From Lachnospiraceae bacterium UBA3732 (GTDB taxonomy: Bacteria > Bacillota > Clostridia > Lachnospirales > Lachnospiraceae): a stretch of 17,171 bases of DNA. Shown here in pieces: positions 6,157-12,944 of the stretch (positions are counted from its first letter, which is position 1; every line of letters begins with the position of its first letter). Under the pieces are notes generated by a model, which saw nothing but the letters and a program-made list of their open reading frames with translations, was not told where the DNA came from and did no database searches. The position numbers and the translations under genes were made by a program. The DNA is taken from the NCBI GenBank assembly GCA_002372545.1, contig DFHD01000098.1, forward strand, positions 1-17,171, read 5' to 3'.

Positions 6157-8325
6157 TCAGTTTAGATATGCGTTCAGCATCTCCGTTCCGGGGAGTACAT
6201 ACCTTCCTTCGCGGATGATATCCACCTCTTTTCCGTCCTGCATGACCGCCGTAACCCTGCCCAGCTCATCATACGGAATGGTTATATCGGTATGGCAGTT
6301 AAAATACGCCCTTTCCGGTTCAGTATCCCGGAGAAGCGAAAAATCATTCTCTCTGGATATGATTTCCTTTCCGTCCGGATTATAAACCTTTTTATCCTCT
6401 GCGTGGCTGTAGCAGGTGTCTCCCACGGCAAAATGCGGCCCCGTTTTTTCCATGATCAGAATGGGCAGCTGTTCAAATATCCGGTATGTTTTCGCCATTT
6501 TATAAGCAGCCGTATTGGTACCGATGGCAAACTCTCCCATCGGCAGGAACGGATGACGGAACAGGATATTATCCAGGATATACCTTCTGCCGTCCTCCGG
6601 ATCCGGGAAATTCCCGCAGCTGAAATCCGCCGTCACGCCGTCTGCGAAGCGGATAGCCAGATCCTTAAACTGATATCCGTTGAGATAAACAAAGGATACA
6701 TGCAGAAGTCCGTTTGTTCCTTTCAGAACAGGGGAGGTGAAAACCTCTCCCAGAGGAATATTCACATCTGCCACACAGTTTTCAAACTGCGTTTCCTTCT
6801 CCGGACTCTCAAGCCTTCTCAGCTTCACCCGGATATCCGTGCGGTTTCCGTTTCTTCCCGTAACATGTACATGATCTGCCCGGTCCAGAACATCGATCAT
6901 AGCCTGCTGAACCGGAAGATACTCCGCATTGGACAGCGTATTCAGCCTGACGGTTTCCGCAAAGATCTTCTCAAAATCCTTTCCGATCTCCGGAAGGGGA
7001 TACGCAATGATACTGAAGCTGAAGCTGTCTCCCGGGAGATACTTCTCGGAGATCAGTCCGGTTTCCGAAACGATCCTGCGGTCAAGCTCCGTTTCTTCCT
7101 CCGTCCACTCCGGCGCCGACTCCTTGATCTCCGGTGCGAAAAGCGCTTCGCCGAAGGTCTCGATCACCGCAGGTCCGGCATATCCCCGCAACTCCTTTTC
7201 AAGCCTCCGGTAAGCCCGTTCAACCGCACCGATCTTTCTCGATGCATATCTGGGCGTCAGGAAAAGCGCATCATCCATCCGGTGATCAAAAATAAACTGC
7301 CTGCTGGCCGGCGTAGATTCAAATCCGGATAACCGGACCAGCCTCCTATTCAGCCGGCTGACTGCATACCGGTGAAGAATGCAGGAAAGGCCGAGCTCGC
7401 CAAAGCTCCGGATCACGGCCCTCACCAGCCGCTCCTGTCCGATATGATACCGGATACTCACGCTGTTTTTTCCCGTAAAATCGATCTGCATGGTATCGAA
7501 GCCCCGGCGGAAGCCCCGGGTAAATGTCTCGGCCATACTCCTTATCTCTTCCTCCGGAAGCTTTTCCAGATACTGCGCCAGTCTTCTTTCATTGTCCGAA
7601 ATATACTCTCCGTAGAGATACAGATAACGGGTATCCTTCAGGTCCGTCTTGTTTTCCCCTCTGCTTTTTTCCATAACAATATGATAAGCAAGATTACGTG
7701 ACGGCACATAGGTTTCCTCTGCCCGCATCTCCTCAAACGCCTCTACATAATCCAGCGCATAATACCGGACCGCCTTTTCCAGCGATGCCAGATGCGGATG
7801 CTCCTCCTCCAGGAAAAGCGAATAGATTTCCAGGAAAAGTTCCAGCACCGCCGCAACCGGCAGGAGTTTTCTTTCATTTCTCCTTTTTTCGCCGGCAGCG
7901 GGCTCTTCACCGTTTATTTTTGCAGAAGTTTCCTCATCGTTTTTTTCCGAAAACGCACTATCGTCAGTTATCGGTTCCACCTCCGCAAGATAAGCCGGAA
8001 GCCCGTTTAATTCCGCCGCAACAAAAGACAGCACCTTTCCATAGGTGCCAAGCTGTTTTTCCGCATAATCCGGATTTAAAAAGCTGCAGGCATAATCATC
8101 CCGCAGTTCACCAAAAAGCCTATCCTGCCATGCCCGGTTTTCCTCTTCGGAAAGACCGAGCAGATCCTTTTCCCGCCAGGAAAAAACATCTGTAATATAT
8201 TCCGCCTCTCTCCGGAAATAAGGCAGCACACGCGAATGAACCGCCTTTTCCTCCCTGATCTCCCTGACCCGCGTACGTGCCAGGGCTATCCTCTCCTGCA
8301 GATCTTCCATCCCGTTATTCTCCAT
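6157..8325 (-). CDS. M29-family metallo-aminopeptidase with long N-terminal extension
   Basis: A 722-residue protein, predicted cytosolic (no signal peptide). The C-terminal ~270 residues carry a set of likely metal ligands expected of M29 (AmpS/PepS-type) aminopeptidases: Glu527 in LGEVFTSP, Glu598 in MGEFAIG, His631 in GPHFAVGD, and His678/Asp680 in CHTD. Such enzymes remove N-terminal residues from peptides with a two-metal centre. Usual M29 proteins are about 410 residues, so some 300 residues here are extra. The N-terminal part is charged and helical, with an acidic low-complexity patch at about 125-150 that may be a linker. ATG 8325 has only a distant SD. The Met at 8310 has GGAG 9 nt upstream and may be the true start, shortening the protein by five residues. 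It lies 85 nt after the small membrane protein, with no clear terminator between, so it may be read from the pyr operon. Confidence 0.82.
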   Translation of the reverse strand: MENNGMEDLQERIALARTRVREIREEKAVHSRVLPYFRREAEYITDVFSWREKDLLGLSEEENRAWQDRLFGELRDDYACSFLNPDYAEKQLGTYGKVLSFVAAELNGLPAYLAEVEPITDDSAFSEKNDEETSAKINGEEPAAGEKRRNERKLLPVAAVLELFLEIYSLFLEEEHPHLASLEKAVRYYALDYVEAFEEMRAEETYVPSRNLAYHIVMEKSRGENKTDLKDTRYLYLYGEYISDNERRLAQYLEKLPEEEIRSMAETFTRGFRRGFDTMQIDFTGKNSVSIRYHIGQERLVRAVIRSFGELGLSCILHRYAVSRLNRRLVRLSGFESTPASRQFIFDHRMDDALFLTPRYASRKIGAVERAYRRLEKELRGYAGPAVIETFGEALFAPEIKESAPEWTEEETELDRRIVSETGLISEKYLPGDSFSFSIIAYPLPEIGKDFEKIFAETVRLNTLSNAEYLPVQQAMIDVLDRADHVHVTGRNGNRTDIRVKLRRLESPEKETQFENCVADVNIPLGEVFTSPVLKGTNGLLHVSFVYLNGYQFKDLAIRFADGVTADFSCGNFPDPEDGRRYILDNILFRHPFLPMGEFAIGTNTAAYKMAKTYRIFEQLPILIMEKTGPHFAVGDTCYSHAEDKKVYNPDGKEIISRENDFSLLRDTEPERAYFNCHTDITIPYDELGRVTAVMQDGKEVDIIREGRYVLPGTEMLNAYLN

Positions 8326-8410
8326 ATCTTAAGTATATCCATCCTCCATTTATGGTCATGCTTCGCTCCTGCCCTTTCCACTCCTGAGCACGCATCCCAT
8401 TCCTTCATAG

Positions 8411-8719
8411 TCAGATCAAAATAAGCAAAATGATGAGCGCCGTATCAATTCCGGTGATCCACATGGCCGCACGCTTGCTTTTCAGCCCGCCGCTCTGTCC
8501 GCGCAGGGATAGTACGGAAAAAACGATCGCGGTAAAAACCATGATCACCGCCGCCATCAGAAGCATGGGCGTCTTTTCGCCCGTCTTCCCATGCATTATC
8601 GCCAGTACGATCAGCCCGACGATCAGGATCAGCGCAGAAACGGAAAAAATGAGTGCGATCACCGTATCCGAGGCAATACCCTCATCCGTAAAATGATATC
8701 TTCTTTCTCTTCTATGCAT
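8411..8719 (-). CDS. Small three-helix membrane protein, unknown function
   Basis: A 102-residue protein with a basic N-terminus (MHRRERRYHF), three hydrophobic helices (about 18-42, 50-71, 84-102) and a positively charged loop before the last helix (SKRAAMW). The ATG follows GGGAG by 7 nt and lies only 14 nt after the pyrD stop, so it is almost certainly cotranscribed with the pyr genes. It resembles the small uncharacterised membrane proteins common in Lachnospiraceae (possibly DUF6142-like, recalled from memory only). No catalytic motif is visible and no link to pyrimidine synthesis is evident. Confidence 0.72.
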   Translation of the reverse strand: MHRRERRYHFTDEGIASDTVIALIFSVSALILIVGLIVLAIMHGKTGEKTPMLLMAAVIMVFTAIVFSVLSLRGQSGGLKSKRAAMWITGIDTALIILLILI

Positions 8720-8733
8720 ATCCCTGCTCCCGA

Positions 8734-9639
8734 TTACCTTACGCAGCCCCGGATTTCATCCAATGAAGCAATCCCCTGTTCATTCATAAAGGCTTCTATT
8801 CCGGATATGACTTCCTCTGTGACATGCGGATTCCGGAAATTCGCCGTTCCAACAGATACCGCCGTTGCGCCGGCCATGATGAATTCCAGCGCATCCTCAG
8901 CCGATGCGATCCCGCCCATGCCGATAACCGGGATCTTCACCGCCTGACATACCTGCCAGACCATCCGGAGTGCGACAGGTTTAACACAGGGTCCGGACAA
9001 TCCGCCGGTCCGGTTAGCCAGAAGAAAGCTCCTTTTCCGGATATCGATCTTCATACCGGTAAGCGTATTGATGAGAGAAAGACCATCTGCACCGGCTGCC
9101 TCGGCTGCCCTGGCCATTTCCGCAATATCCGTAACATTGGGAGAAAGCTTCATGATCACCGGCTGCCTGGCCTTTTCCTTCACCAGCCCTGTTATCCGTC
9201 CGAGCGCCCCGGGATCCACACCAAAAGCGATCCCGCCCTCCTTAACATTGGGGCAGGAAACATTGATCTCCAGAAGATCCACCGGCGCATCCTGCAGCCG
9301 CTCCACCACATTGATGTATTCCTGCTCGGAATGTCCGCAGACATTCACGATCACCGGAACATCGTACTGCTTCAAAAAGGGCAGATCTCTTTCCAGAAAA
9401 ACGTCTATCCCCGGATTCTGCAGACCAATGGCGTTCAGCATACCCGAGGCCGTTTCCGCCACTCTGGGCGTCGGATTACCGCTCCAGGGATGATCCGCCA
9501 CTCCCTTCGTCGTTACTGCTCCCAATCCGGAGAGATCAACAAAGTCCCCATATTCCATTCCGCTTCCAAAAGTCCCGGAGGCAACGGTAACCGGATTTTT
9601 CCATTTAATCCCACATACGTTAACACTCAGATCTGCCAA
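8734..9639 (-). CDS. pyrD: Dihydroorotate dehydrogenase, class 1B catalytic subunit
   Basis: A 301-residue FMN enzyme that oxidises dihydroorotate to orotate, the fourth step of de novo UMP synthesis, and works in complex with PyrK using NAD+. Visible features: the N-terminal GTFGSGMEY region, Lys45 (TTKGV), NAIGLQNPG at about 69-77, the class 1 catalytic Cys129 in NVSCPNV, and the FMN phosphate-binding VIGMGGIAS. Length is normal. The start is TTG at 9639: AAGGAG lies 8 nt upstream and no ATG fits the conserved N-terminus (LSVNVCGIKWKNPV). It starts 39 nt after pyrK, in the order pyrF-pyrK-pyrD. Confidence 0.97.
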   Translation of the reverse strand: MADLSVNVCGIKWKNPVTVASGTFGSGMEYGDFVDLSGLGAVTTKGVADHPWSGNPTPRVAETASGMLNAIGLQNPGIDVFLERDLPFLKQYDVPVIVNVCGHSEQEYINVVERLQDAPVDLLEINVSCPNVKEGGIAFGVDPGALGRITGLVKEKARQPVIMKLSPNVTDIAEMARAAEAAGADGLSLINTLTGMKIDIRKRSFLLANRTGGLSGPCVKPVALRMVWQVCQAVKIPVIGMGGIASAEDALEFIMAGATAVSVGTANFRNPHVTEEVISGIEAFMNEQGIASLDEIRGCVR

Positions 9640-9678
9640 ATCAAACTCTCCTTATTTCCTCATCTACGCTGTTTCTTT

Positions 9679-10500
9679 TCAAAGAGTAACCTTTTCCGCA
9701 GGGAATACCGGCCCATCCTTACAAACTCTGGCGTTTTTTACATGGGAATGGTCATCTTCACCGGTCGTTTCCGTAACACAGCCAAGACAGGCGCCGATCC
9801 CGCAGGCCATCCTCTCCTCCAGCGAAAGGTAAGCCGGTATTTCAAGCTCCGCAGCATAGCTTTTCACCGCTGCGAGCATGGGTTTGGGGCCGCAGGAGTA
9901 AAGAACGTCCGGCCTGACCTCCAGACTCTTCAGACCATCGATCACCGTGCCCTTTATTCCGGTTTCCCCGGTATCGCTGGTTTCCGTCACATCTGCATAA
10001 GGAAGAAAATCCTCCGTCATAAAAGCCAGATCCCGGTAACCCAGGATCACATGCGGCCGGACACCCCGTTCTTTATGGATGGTCTTCGCCAGCTTCAGCA
10101 TGGGCGGTATGCCGATTCCTCCGCCGAGCAGTACAGGACAGGAAAAGGAAAGCTCTGTATAGCCGTTACCGAGAGGTCCCAGAAGCTCCAGCACATCGCC
10201 GGGAACCCGGCCCGAGATCCACTCTGTTCCGGTCCCTTTCCCGGTCACTCTGTAGATCAGCCGAAGCTTTCCCGCCTCTGCATCCGCAATACTGATGGGT
10301 CTTGGCAGAAGGCGCGAAGGATCATTCAGATACACATTAACAAACTGCCCGGGTCTTGCAGCAGAAACAATCTCCGGCGCCTCCAGCACGAGATCATAAA
10401 TATCTTTTGCCAGCTCTCTTTGCGAAACAACAATTCCTTTTTCCATAACCATACCACTCTTCATACTGCTCTTCATATCATTCTTCATACTATTCTTCAT
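9679..10500 (-). CDS. pyrK: Dihydroorotate dehydrogenase electron transfer subunit
   Basis: A 273-residue FAD/[2Fe-2S] protein that passes electrons from PyrD's FMN to NAD+. Visible features: the FAD motif RPISIAD at about 67-73, nucleotide-binding GGGIGIPP at about 127-133, CGPKPM at about 203-208, and the iron-sulfur cysteines Cys233, Cys238, Cys241 and Cys260. The N-terminus is odd. Residues 1-16 are four MKxx tetrapeptides encoded by a 12-nt tandem repeat, giving in-frame ATGs at codons 1, 5, 9, 13, 17 and 19. Family similarity begins around MEKGIVVSQ (Met19), so any of these may initiate. The first ATG (10500) is given here and has no SD; it lies 16 nt after the pyrF stop, so translation may be coupled. 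Confidence 0.95.
   Translation of the reverse strand: MKNSMKNDMKSSMKSGMVMEKGIVVSQRELAKDIYDLVLEAPEIVSAARPGQFVNVYLNDPSRLLPRPISIADAEAGKLRLIYRVTGKGTGTEWISGRVPGDVLELLGPLGNGYTELSFSCPVLLGGGIGIPPMLKLAKTIHKERGVRPHVILGYRDLAFMTEDFLPYADVTETSDTGETGIKGTVIDGLKSLEVRPDVLYSCGPKPMLAAVKSYAAELEIPAYLSLEERMACGIGACLGCVTETTGEDDHSHVKNARVCKDGPVFPAEKVTL
10453..10500 (-). repeat. 12-nt tandem repeat (four units) at the start of pyrK
   Basis: Four imperfect copies of ATGAAGAATAGT run from 10500 to 10453, each encoding Met-Lys-X-X, followed by ATG GTT ATG. The unit length is a multiple of three, so gain or loss of copies keeps the frame and only changes the number of possible start codons. The repeats look like replication-slippage products. 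Each contains a weak purine-rich GAAGA that might act as an SD for the next ATG. Confidence 0.85.
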
Positions 10501-10516
10501 TCAGGTTACTGTTTGA

Positions 10517-11437
10517 TCAATAAACGGCTGCGCGGATATCCTCCAGCATGTCCTCTACCGCTTTCCGGGAAGCCTCTCCAAAATTCGCCGCGCCATAGCT
10601 GCTGTACTTTTCCTGCTTCCAGGCAGCTATGATTCCCCGGGAGGAATTTACGATCGCACCAAGGCCGTTCTTATGGAAGAATCCGGCAAGATCCTTTCCC
10701 GTACCGCCCTGCACGCCGTAGCCGGGTACAAGGATATAAGCATGCGGCATTCTCGCCCTCAGCTCCCGGCCCATCTCCGGATAGGTCGCGCCGACTACCG
10801 CACCTACGTTGGAATACTCTCCTTCCATAAGGTCCGCACCCCAGGCATTAACCTGGTCGGCAACCGCTTCATACAGCGTTTCTTCCCCGAAGGATCTGTC
10901 CTGGAACTCACCGGAGGAAGGATTGGATGTCTTCACCAGAACAAATATGCCCTTATCGCAGCTTTTGCATACATCCACAAAGGGTTTTACGCCATCGGTT
11001 CCGAGATAGGGATTCACTGTAGCCATATCCGCATCAAAGGGCATGTAGCTCTTCTCCCCCACCTGAACCCTGCCCAGATGTCCCGCCGCATATGCGCCGG
11101 AGGTGGAACCGATATCTCCGCGCTTAATATCCGCGATCACGATAAGCCCCTTTTCCCTGCAGTAATCAACCGTTTTCTTATATGCGATAATGCCGGGAAT
11201 ACCAAACTGCTCATACATGGCGATCTGAGGCTTAACCGCCGGAATAAGCTCCGCCGTTGCATCCACGATCTCCCTGTTGAACATGATCACAGCCTCAGCC
11301 GCACCCTCCAGGGTTTCGCCATATTTATCAAAGGCTTCTTTCCGGATCTGCTCCGGGATATAATCCAGCATGGGATCCAGGCCCACAACAACAGGTGCCT
11401 TCTTTTCGGATATTGCTTTTACAAGTCTGTTTATCAT
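10517..11437 (-). CDS. pyrF: Orotidine 5'-phosphate decarboxylase (long, type 2 form)
   Basis: A 306-residue TIM-barrel enzyme that converts OMP to UMP, the last step of de novo pyrimidine synthesis. The catalytic Asp-Lys-Asp signature is ADIKRGDIGST (Asp103, Lys105, Asp108). Other conserved parts are VVVGLDP at about 17-22, AVKPQIAMYEQFG at about 67-79 and VPGYGVQGG near the phosphate-binding end. About 300 residues with an extra SGAYAAGHLG insert is typical of the long form. The ATG at 11437 is preceded by GGAAGGAAAGAAA. It is first in pyrF-pyrK-pyrD behind a strong promoter with a leader of about 65 nt, too short for a standard PyrR-type attenuator. Confidence 0.97.
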   Translation of the reverse strand: MINRLVKAISEKKAPVVVGLDPMLDYIPEQIRKEAFDKYGETLEGAAEAVIMFNREIVDATAELIPAVKPQIAMYEQFGIPGIIAYKKTVDYCREKGLIVIADIKRGDIGSTSGAYAAGHLGRVQVGEKSYMPFDADMATVNPYLGTDGVKPFVDVCKSCDKGIFVLVKTSNPSSGEFQDRSFGEETLYEAVADQVNAWGADLMEGEYSNVGAVVGATYPEMGRELRARMPHAYILVPGYGVQGGTGKDLAGFFHKNGLGAIVNSSRGIIAAWKQEKYSSYGAANFGEASRKAVEDMLEDIRAAVY

Positions 11438-11508
11438 TTTCTTTCCTTCCGGCGTAGGGAAAACCGGACTTCCTCCTTTCGTTTCTCACTGCATGACCAG
11501 CCCGGACA

Positions 11509-11537
11509 ATTATAGCACTCAGCCGGGGGTTTGTAAA
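11509..11537 (-). promoter_or_regulatory. Promoter of the pyrF operon
   Basis: Minus-strand TTTACA at 11537-11532, a 17-bp spacer, and TATAAT at 11514-11509 with an upstream TGC giving an extended -10. Predicted transcription start is near 11502, about 65 nt before the pyrF ATG. The leader holds a second SD-like AAAGGAGGAA near 11474 with no start codon close behind it, and a small CCGG/CCGG inverted repeat. Confidence 0.75.
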
Positions 11538-11630
11538 TCAAACCGCCCTCCATAGGGATCAGCCCTCGGCTGTGATGTCCGCTCGCTATCTACAGTGTAC
11601 AATTCTTTAAAGAAAAAGTCCAATGCCAAT

Positions 11631-12392
11631 TTATTCCGGAAGCAGACCATTATCCCGGAGATCATACCGGCTTTCCCGGAGATAACGGCGGATAGAATCC
11701 CGCCCCGCTCTTGTCACATCCACACTGCCCATACCGCCGACCAGCTTCAGCGACCTCCCGTCACAGCTTTCCATATAATCCATATTCACCGCGTCGGAGC
11801 GATTGCAGAAAACAAAACGGTCCGTCTCCCTCAGCATCTGCCGCCCGAAATTCCTGGAATCAAACAAATCCCGTTTGTCCGGATAGAGCACCTCCGTCTC
11901 ATGACTGCGAAAGGAGATCCGGATAACAGAAGAAAGACTGATCAGTTCAAAGCCTTTCCCCTTCTTGATATACAGCATTCGTTTTTTGCGGCTTTCCATT
12001 CGTCTGAACAGGGCATAATCATAAAAGTAATCCAGACAGGAGAATGCGCCGTCTCTGTCCAGGGGCTTATACAGATAGCCGCAGCAGTGAAAGATGTTCT
12101 GAAGAAGCGAAAAAGCATCCTCCAGACGGGTCATGATCAGAATCCCGGTAAAATGATAATTCCGGATCATCCGGATCCTGCTAAGGAACCGCAGTCCCCC
12201 TCCCTCTTTTCCATCCTTCTCCCGCGCCGCAGGGTCAACGATAAATCCGTCCATTTCCTGATTCACTGCGTTATACAGCGCATCCTCCACCCGGCAGGCA
12301 GAGATCACCTCCGCCTGATCATCCATTTCCTTCAGCCAGTATTTCATCTGTGCATTGCTTTTTTCCTCGGAATCCAGAATCAGAAACCGCAT
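11631..12392 (-). CDS. Orphan response regulator, REC plus LytTR DNA-binding domain
   Basis: A 253-residue regulator. The ATG at 12392 has GGAGGTGG 9 nt upstream and opens the REC fold (MRFLILDSEE). Upstream in-frame Mets up to 12527 would extend the protein through the promoter and are rejected. REC residues: Asp53 (FIVDPA) as phosphoacceptor and Lys109 (YLYKPL). The acidic site is Asp7 followed by Ser, with Glu9/Glu10 one step later, so the usual acidic pair is altered. Residues about 138-240 form a LytTR domain (YIKKGKGFELISLSSVIRISF ... DRFVFCNRSDAVNMDYM). LytTR regulators bind pairs of short direct repeats and often control virulence, bacteriocin or envelope genes. No kinase gene is adjacent. 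It is transcribed alone between a terminator and the pyr operon. Confidence 0.87.
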   Translation of the reverse strand: MRFLILDSEEKSNAQMKYWLKEMDDQAEVISACRVEDALYNAVNQEMDGFIVDPAAREKDGKEGGGLRFLSRIRMIRNYHFTGILIMTRLEDAFSLLQNIFHCCGYLYKPLDRDGAFSCLDYFYDYALFRRMESRKKRMLYIKKGKGFELISLSSVIRISFRSHETEVLYPDKRDLFDSRNFGRQMLRETDRFVFCNRSDAVNMDYMESCDGRSLKLVGGMGSVDVTRAGRDSIRRYLRESRYDLRDNGLLPE

Positions 12393-12465
12393 GTCTAAGC
12401 TCCACCTCCAAAAAGAATATAACAAATATTTCGCGCCGACTCTATAAATACTTGCATATACCATT

Positions 12466-12494
12466 ATTATACATAGGTTTTCTATTTTTGGAAT
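12466..12494 (-). promoter_or_regulatory. Possible promoter of the LytTR regulator gene
   Basis: A consensus TATAAT hexamer lies at 12471-12466 on the minus strand, 73 nt before the regulator ATG. The best -35 at 17 bp is ATTCCA (12494-12489), a poor match, so the promoter may need an activator or be weak. It sits in AT-rich sequence directly after the terminator at 12521-12565. Confidence 0.4.
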
Positions 12495-12520
12495 AAATGA
12501 GGACATATCTTTACTAGTTG

Positions 12521-12565
12521 AAAACAAAACCGGGAGAGAAAATACAAGCGTACCTTCTCTCCCGG
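12521..12565 (-). terminator. Intrinsic terminator after the STAS gene
   Basis: A perfect 11-bp stem (CCGGGAGAGAA / TTCTCTCCCGG at 12565-12555 and 12540-12530) with a 14-nt loop is followed on the minus strand by TTTTGTTTT (12529-12521). It lies about 45 nt after the STAS stop and would end the penicillin-binding protein-STAS transcript. T-rich sequence on the other side makes it potentially bidirectional, though no plus-strand gene is seen there. Confidence 0.85.
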
Positions 12566-12609
12566 AGTTTTTATTTCTTTTCTTATCCGGCCGTCTGAAC
12601 CCCTGCGGC

Positions 12610-12912
12610 CTACTCGAAATTCATAATGGATATAAAACCTGTCGAAGTAAAAATATCCATCACATCGGTGCTGACATTGCGGATCACCAGACGGCCCTTC
12701 TTGGCCGACATATCCTTCTGAACATGAATAAAATTACGAAGTCCCGCACTGGAAATGTAGGTCATCTTCTCACAGTCAATAACCATATCCATGGTGGATG
12801 CTGCCGTTTCAATAAACAGCGCTTCGTTGTCTCTGGCCGCATTGACGTCCAGCCTTCCGTCCAGATAAAGAACCTTTCTGTCCCCCTCATCTTCCACATT
12901 GATCTTCATCAT
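12610..12912 (-). CDS. STAS-domain anti-anti-sigma factor-like protein
   Basis: A 100-residue single STAS domain. Strand and helix order matches SpoIIAA/RsbV: KVLYLDGRLDVNAA, DMVIDCEKMTYISSAGLRNFI, and GRLVIRNVSTDVMDIFTSTGF. The phosphorylation-site region is ISSAGL with Ser54/Ser55. In the family, the unphosphorylated form binds a kinase-type anti-sigma factor and frees a sigma factor. The start is the ATG at 12912 with GGGAGGGG 8 nt upstream. A TTG at 12930 would translate the SD itself and is rejected. It begins 32 nt after the penicillin-binding protein gene and is probably cotranscribed with it. No partner anti-sigma kinase or sigma factor is visible. Confidence 0.9.
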   Translation of the reverse strand: MMKINVEDEGDRKVLYLDGRLDVNAARDNEALFIETAASTMDMVIDCEKMTYISSAGLRNFIHVQKDMSAKKGRLVIRNVSTDVMDIFTSTGFISIMNFE

Positions 12913-12944
12913 AGTTGTTTCCCCTCCCAAAACGATGATACCTT

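Noticed and set aside
8824..10632. A 602-codon open frame on the plus strand
   Set aside because: It is antisense to pyrD and pyrK, has no recognisable domain or SD, and its composition reflects the codon bias of the opposite strand.
11438..11502. Pyrimidine-responsive attenuator in the pyrF leader
   Set aside because: The leader is about 65 nt with only a 4-bp inverted repeat and no terminator/antiterminator pair or clear PyrR-binding loop.
11560..11572. Hairpin CAGCC-CTC-GGCTG downstream of the LytTR regulator as a terminator
   Set aside because: The stem is only 5 bp and no T-tract follows on the minus strand. It could be an imperfect longer stem, but support is too weak.
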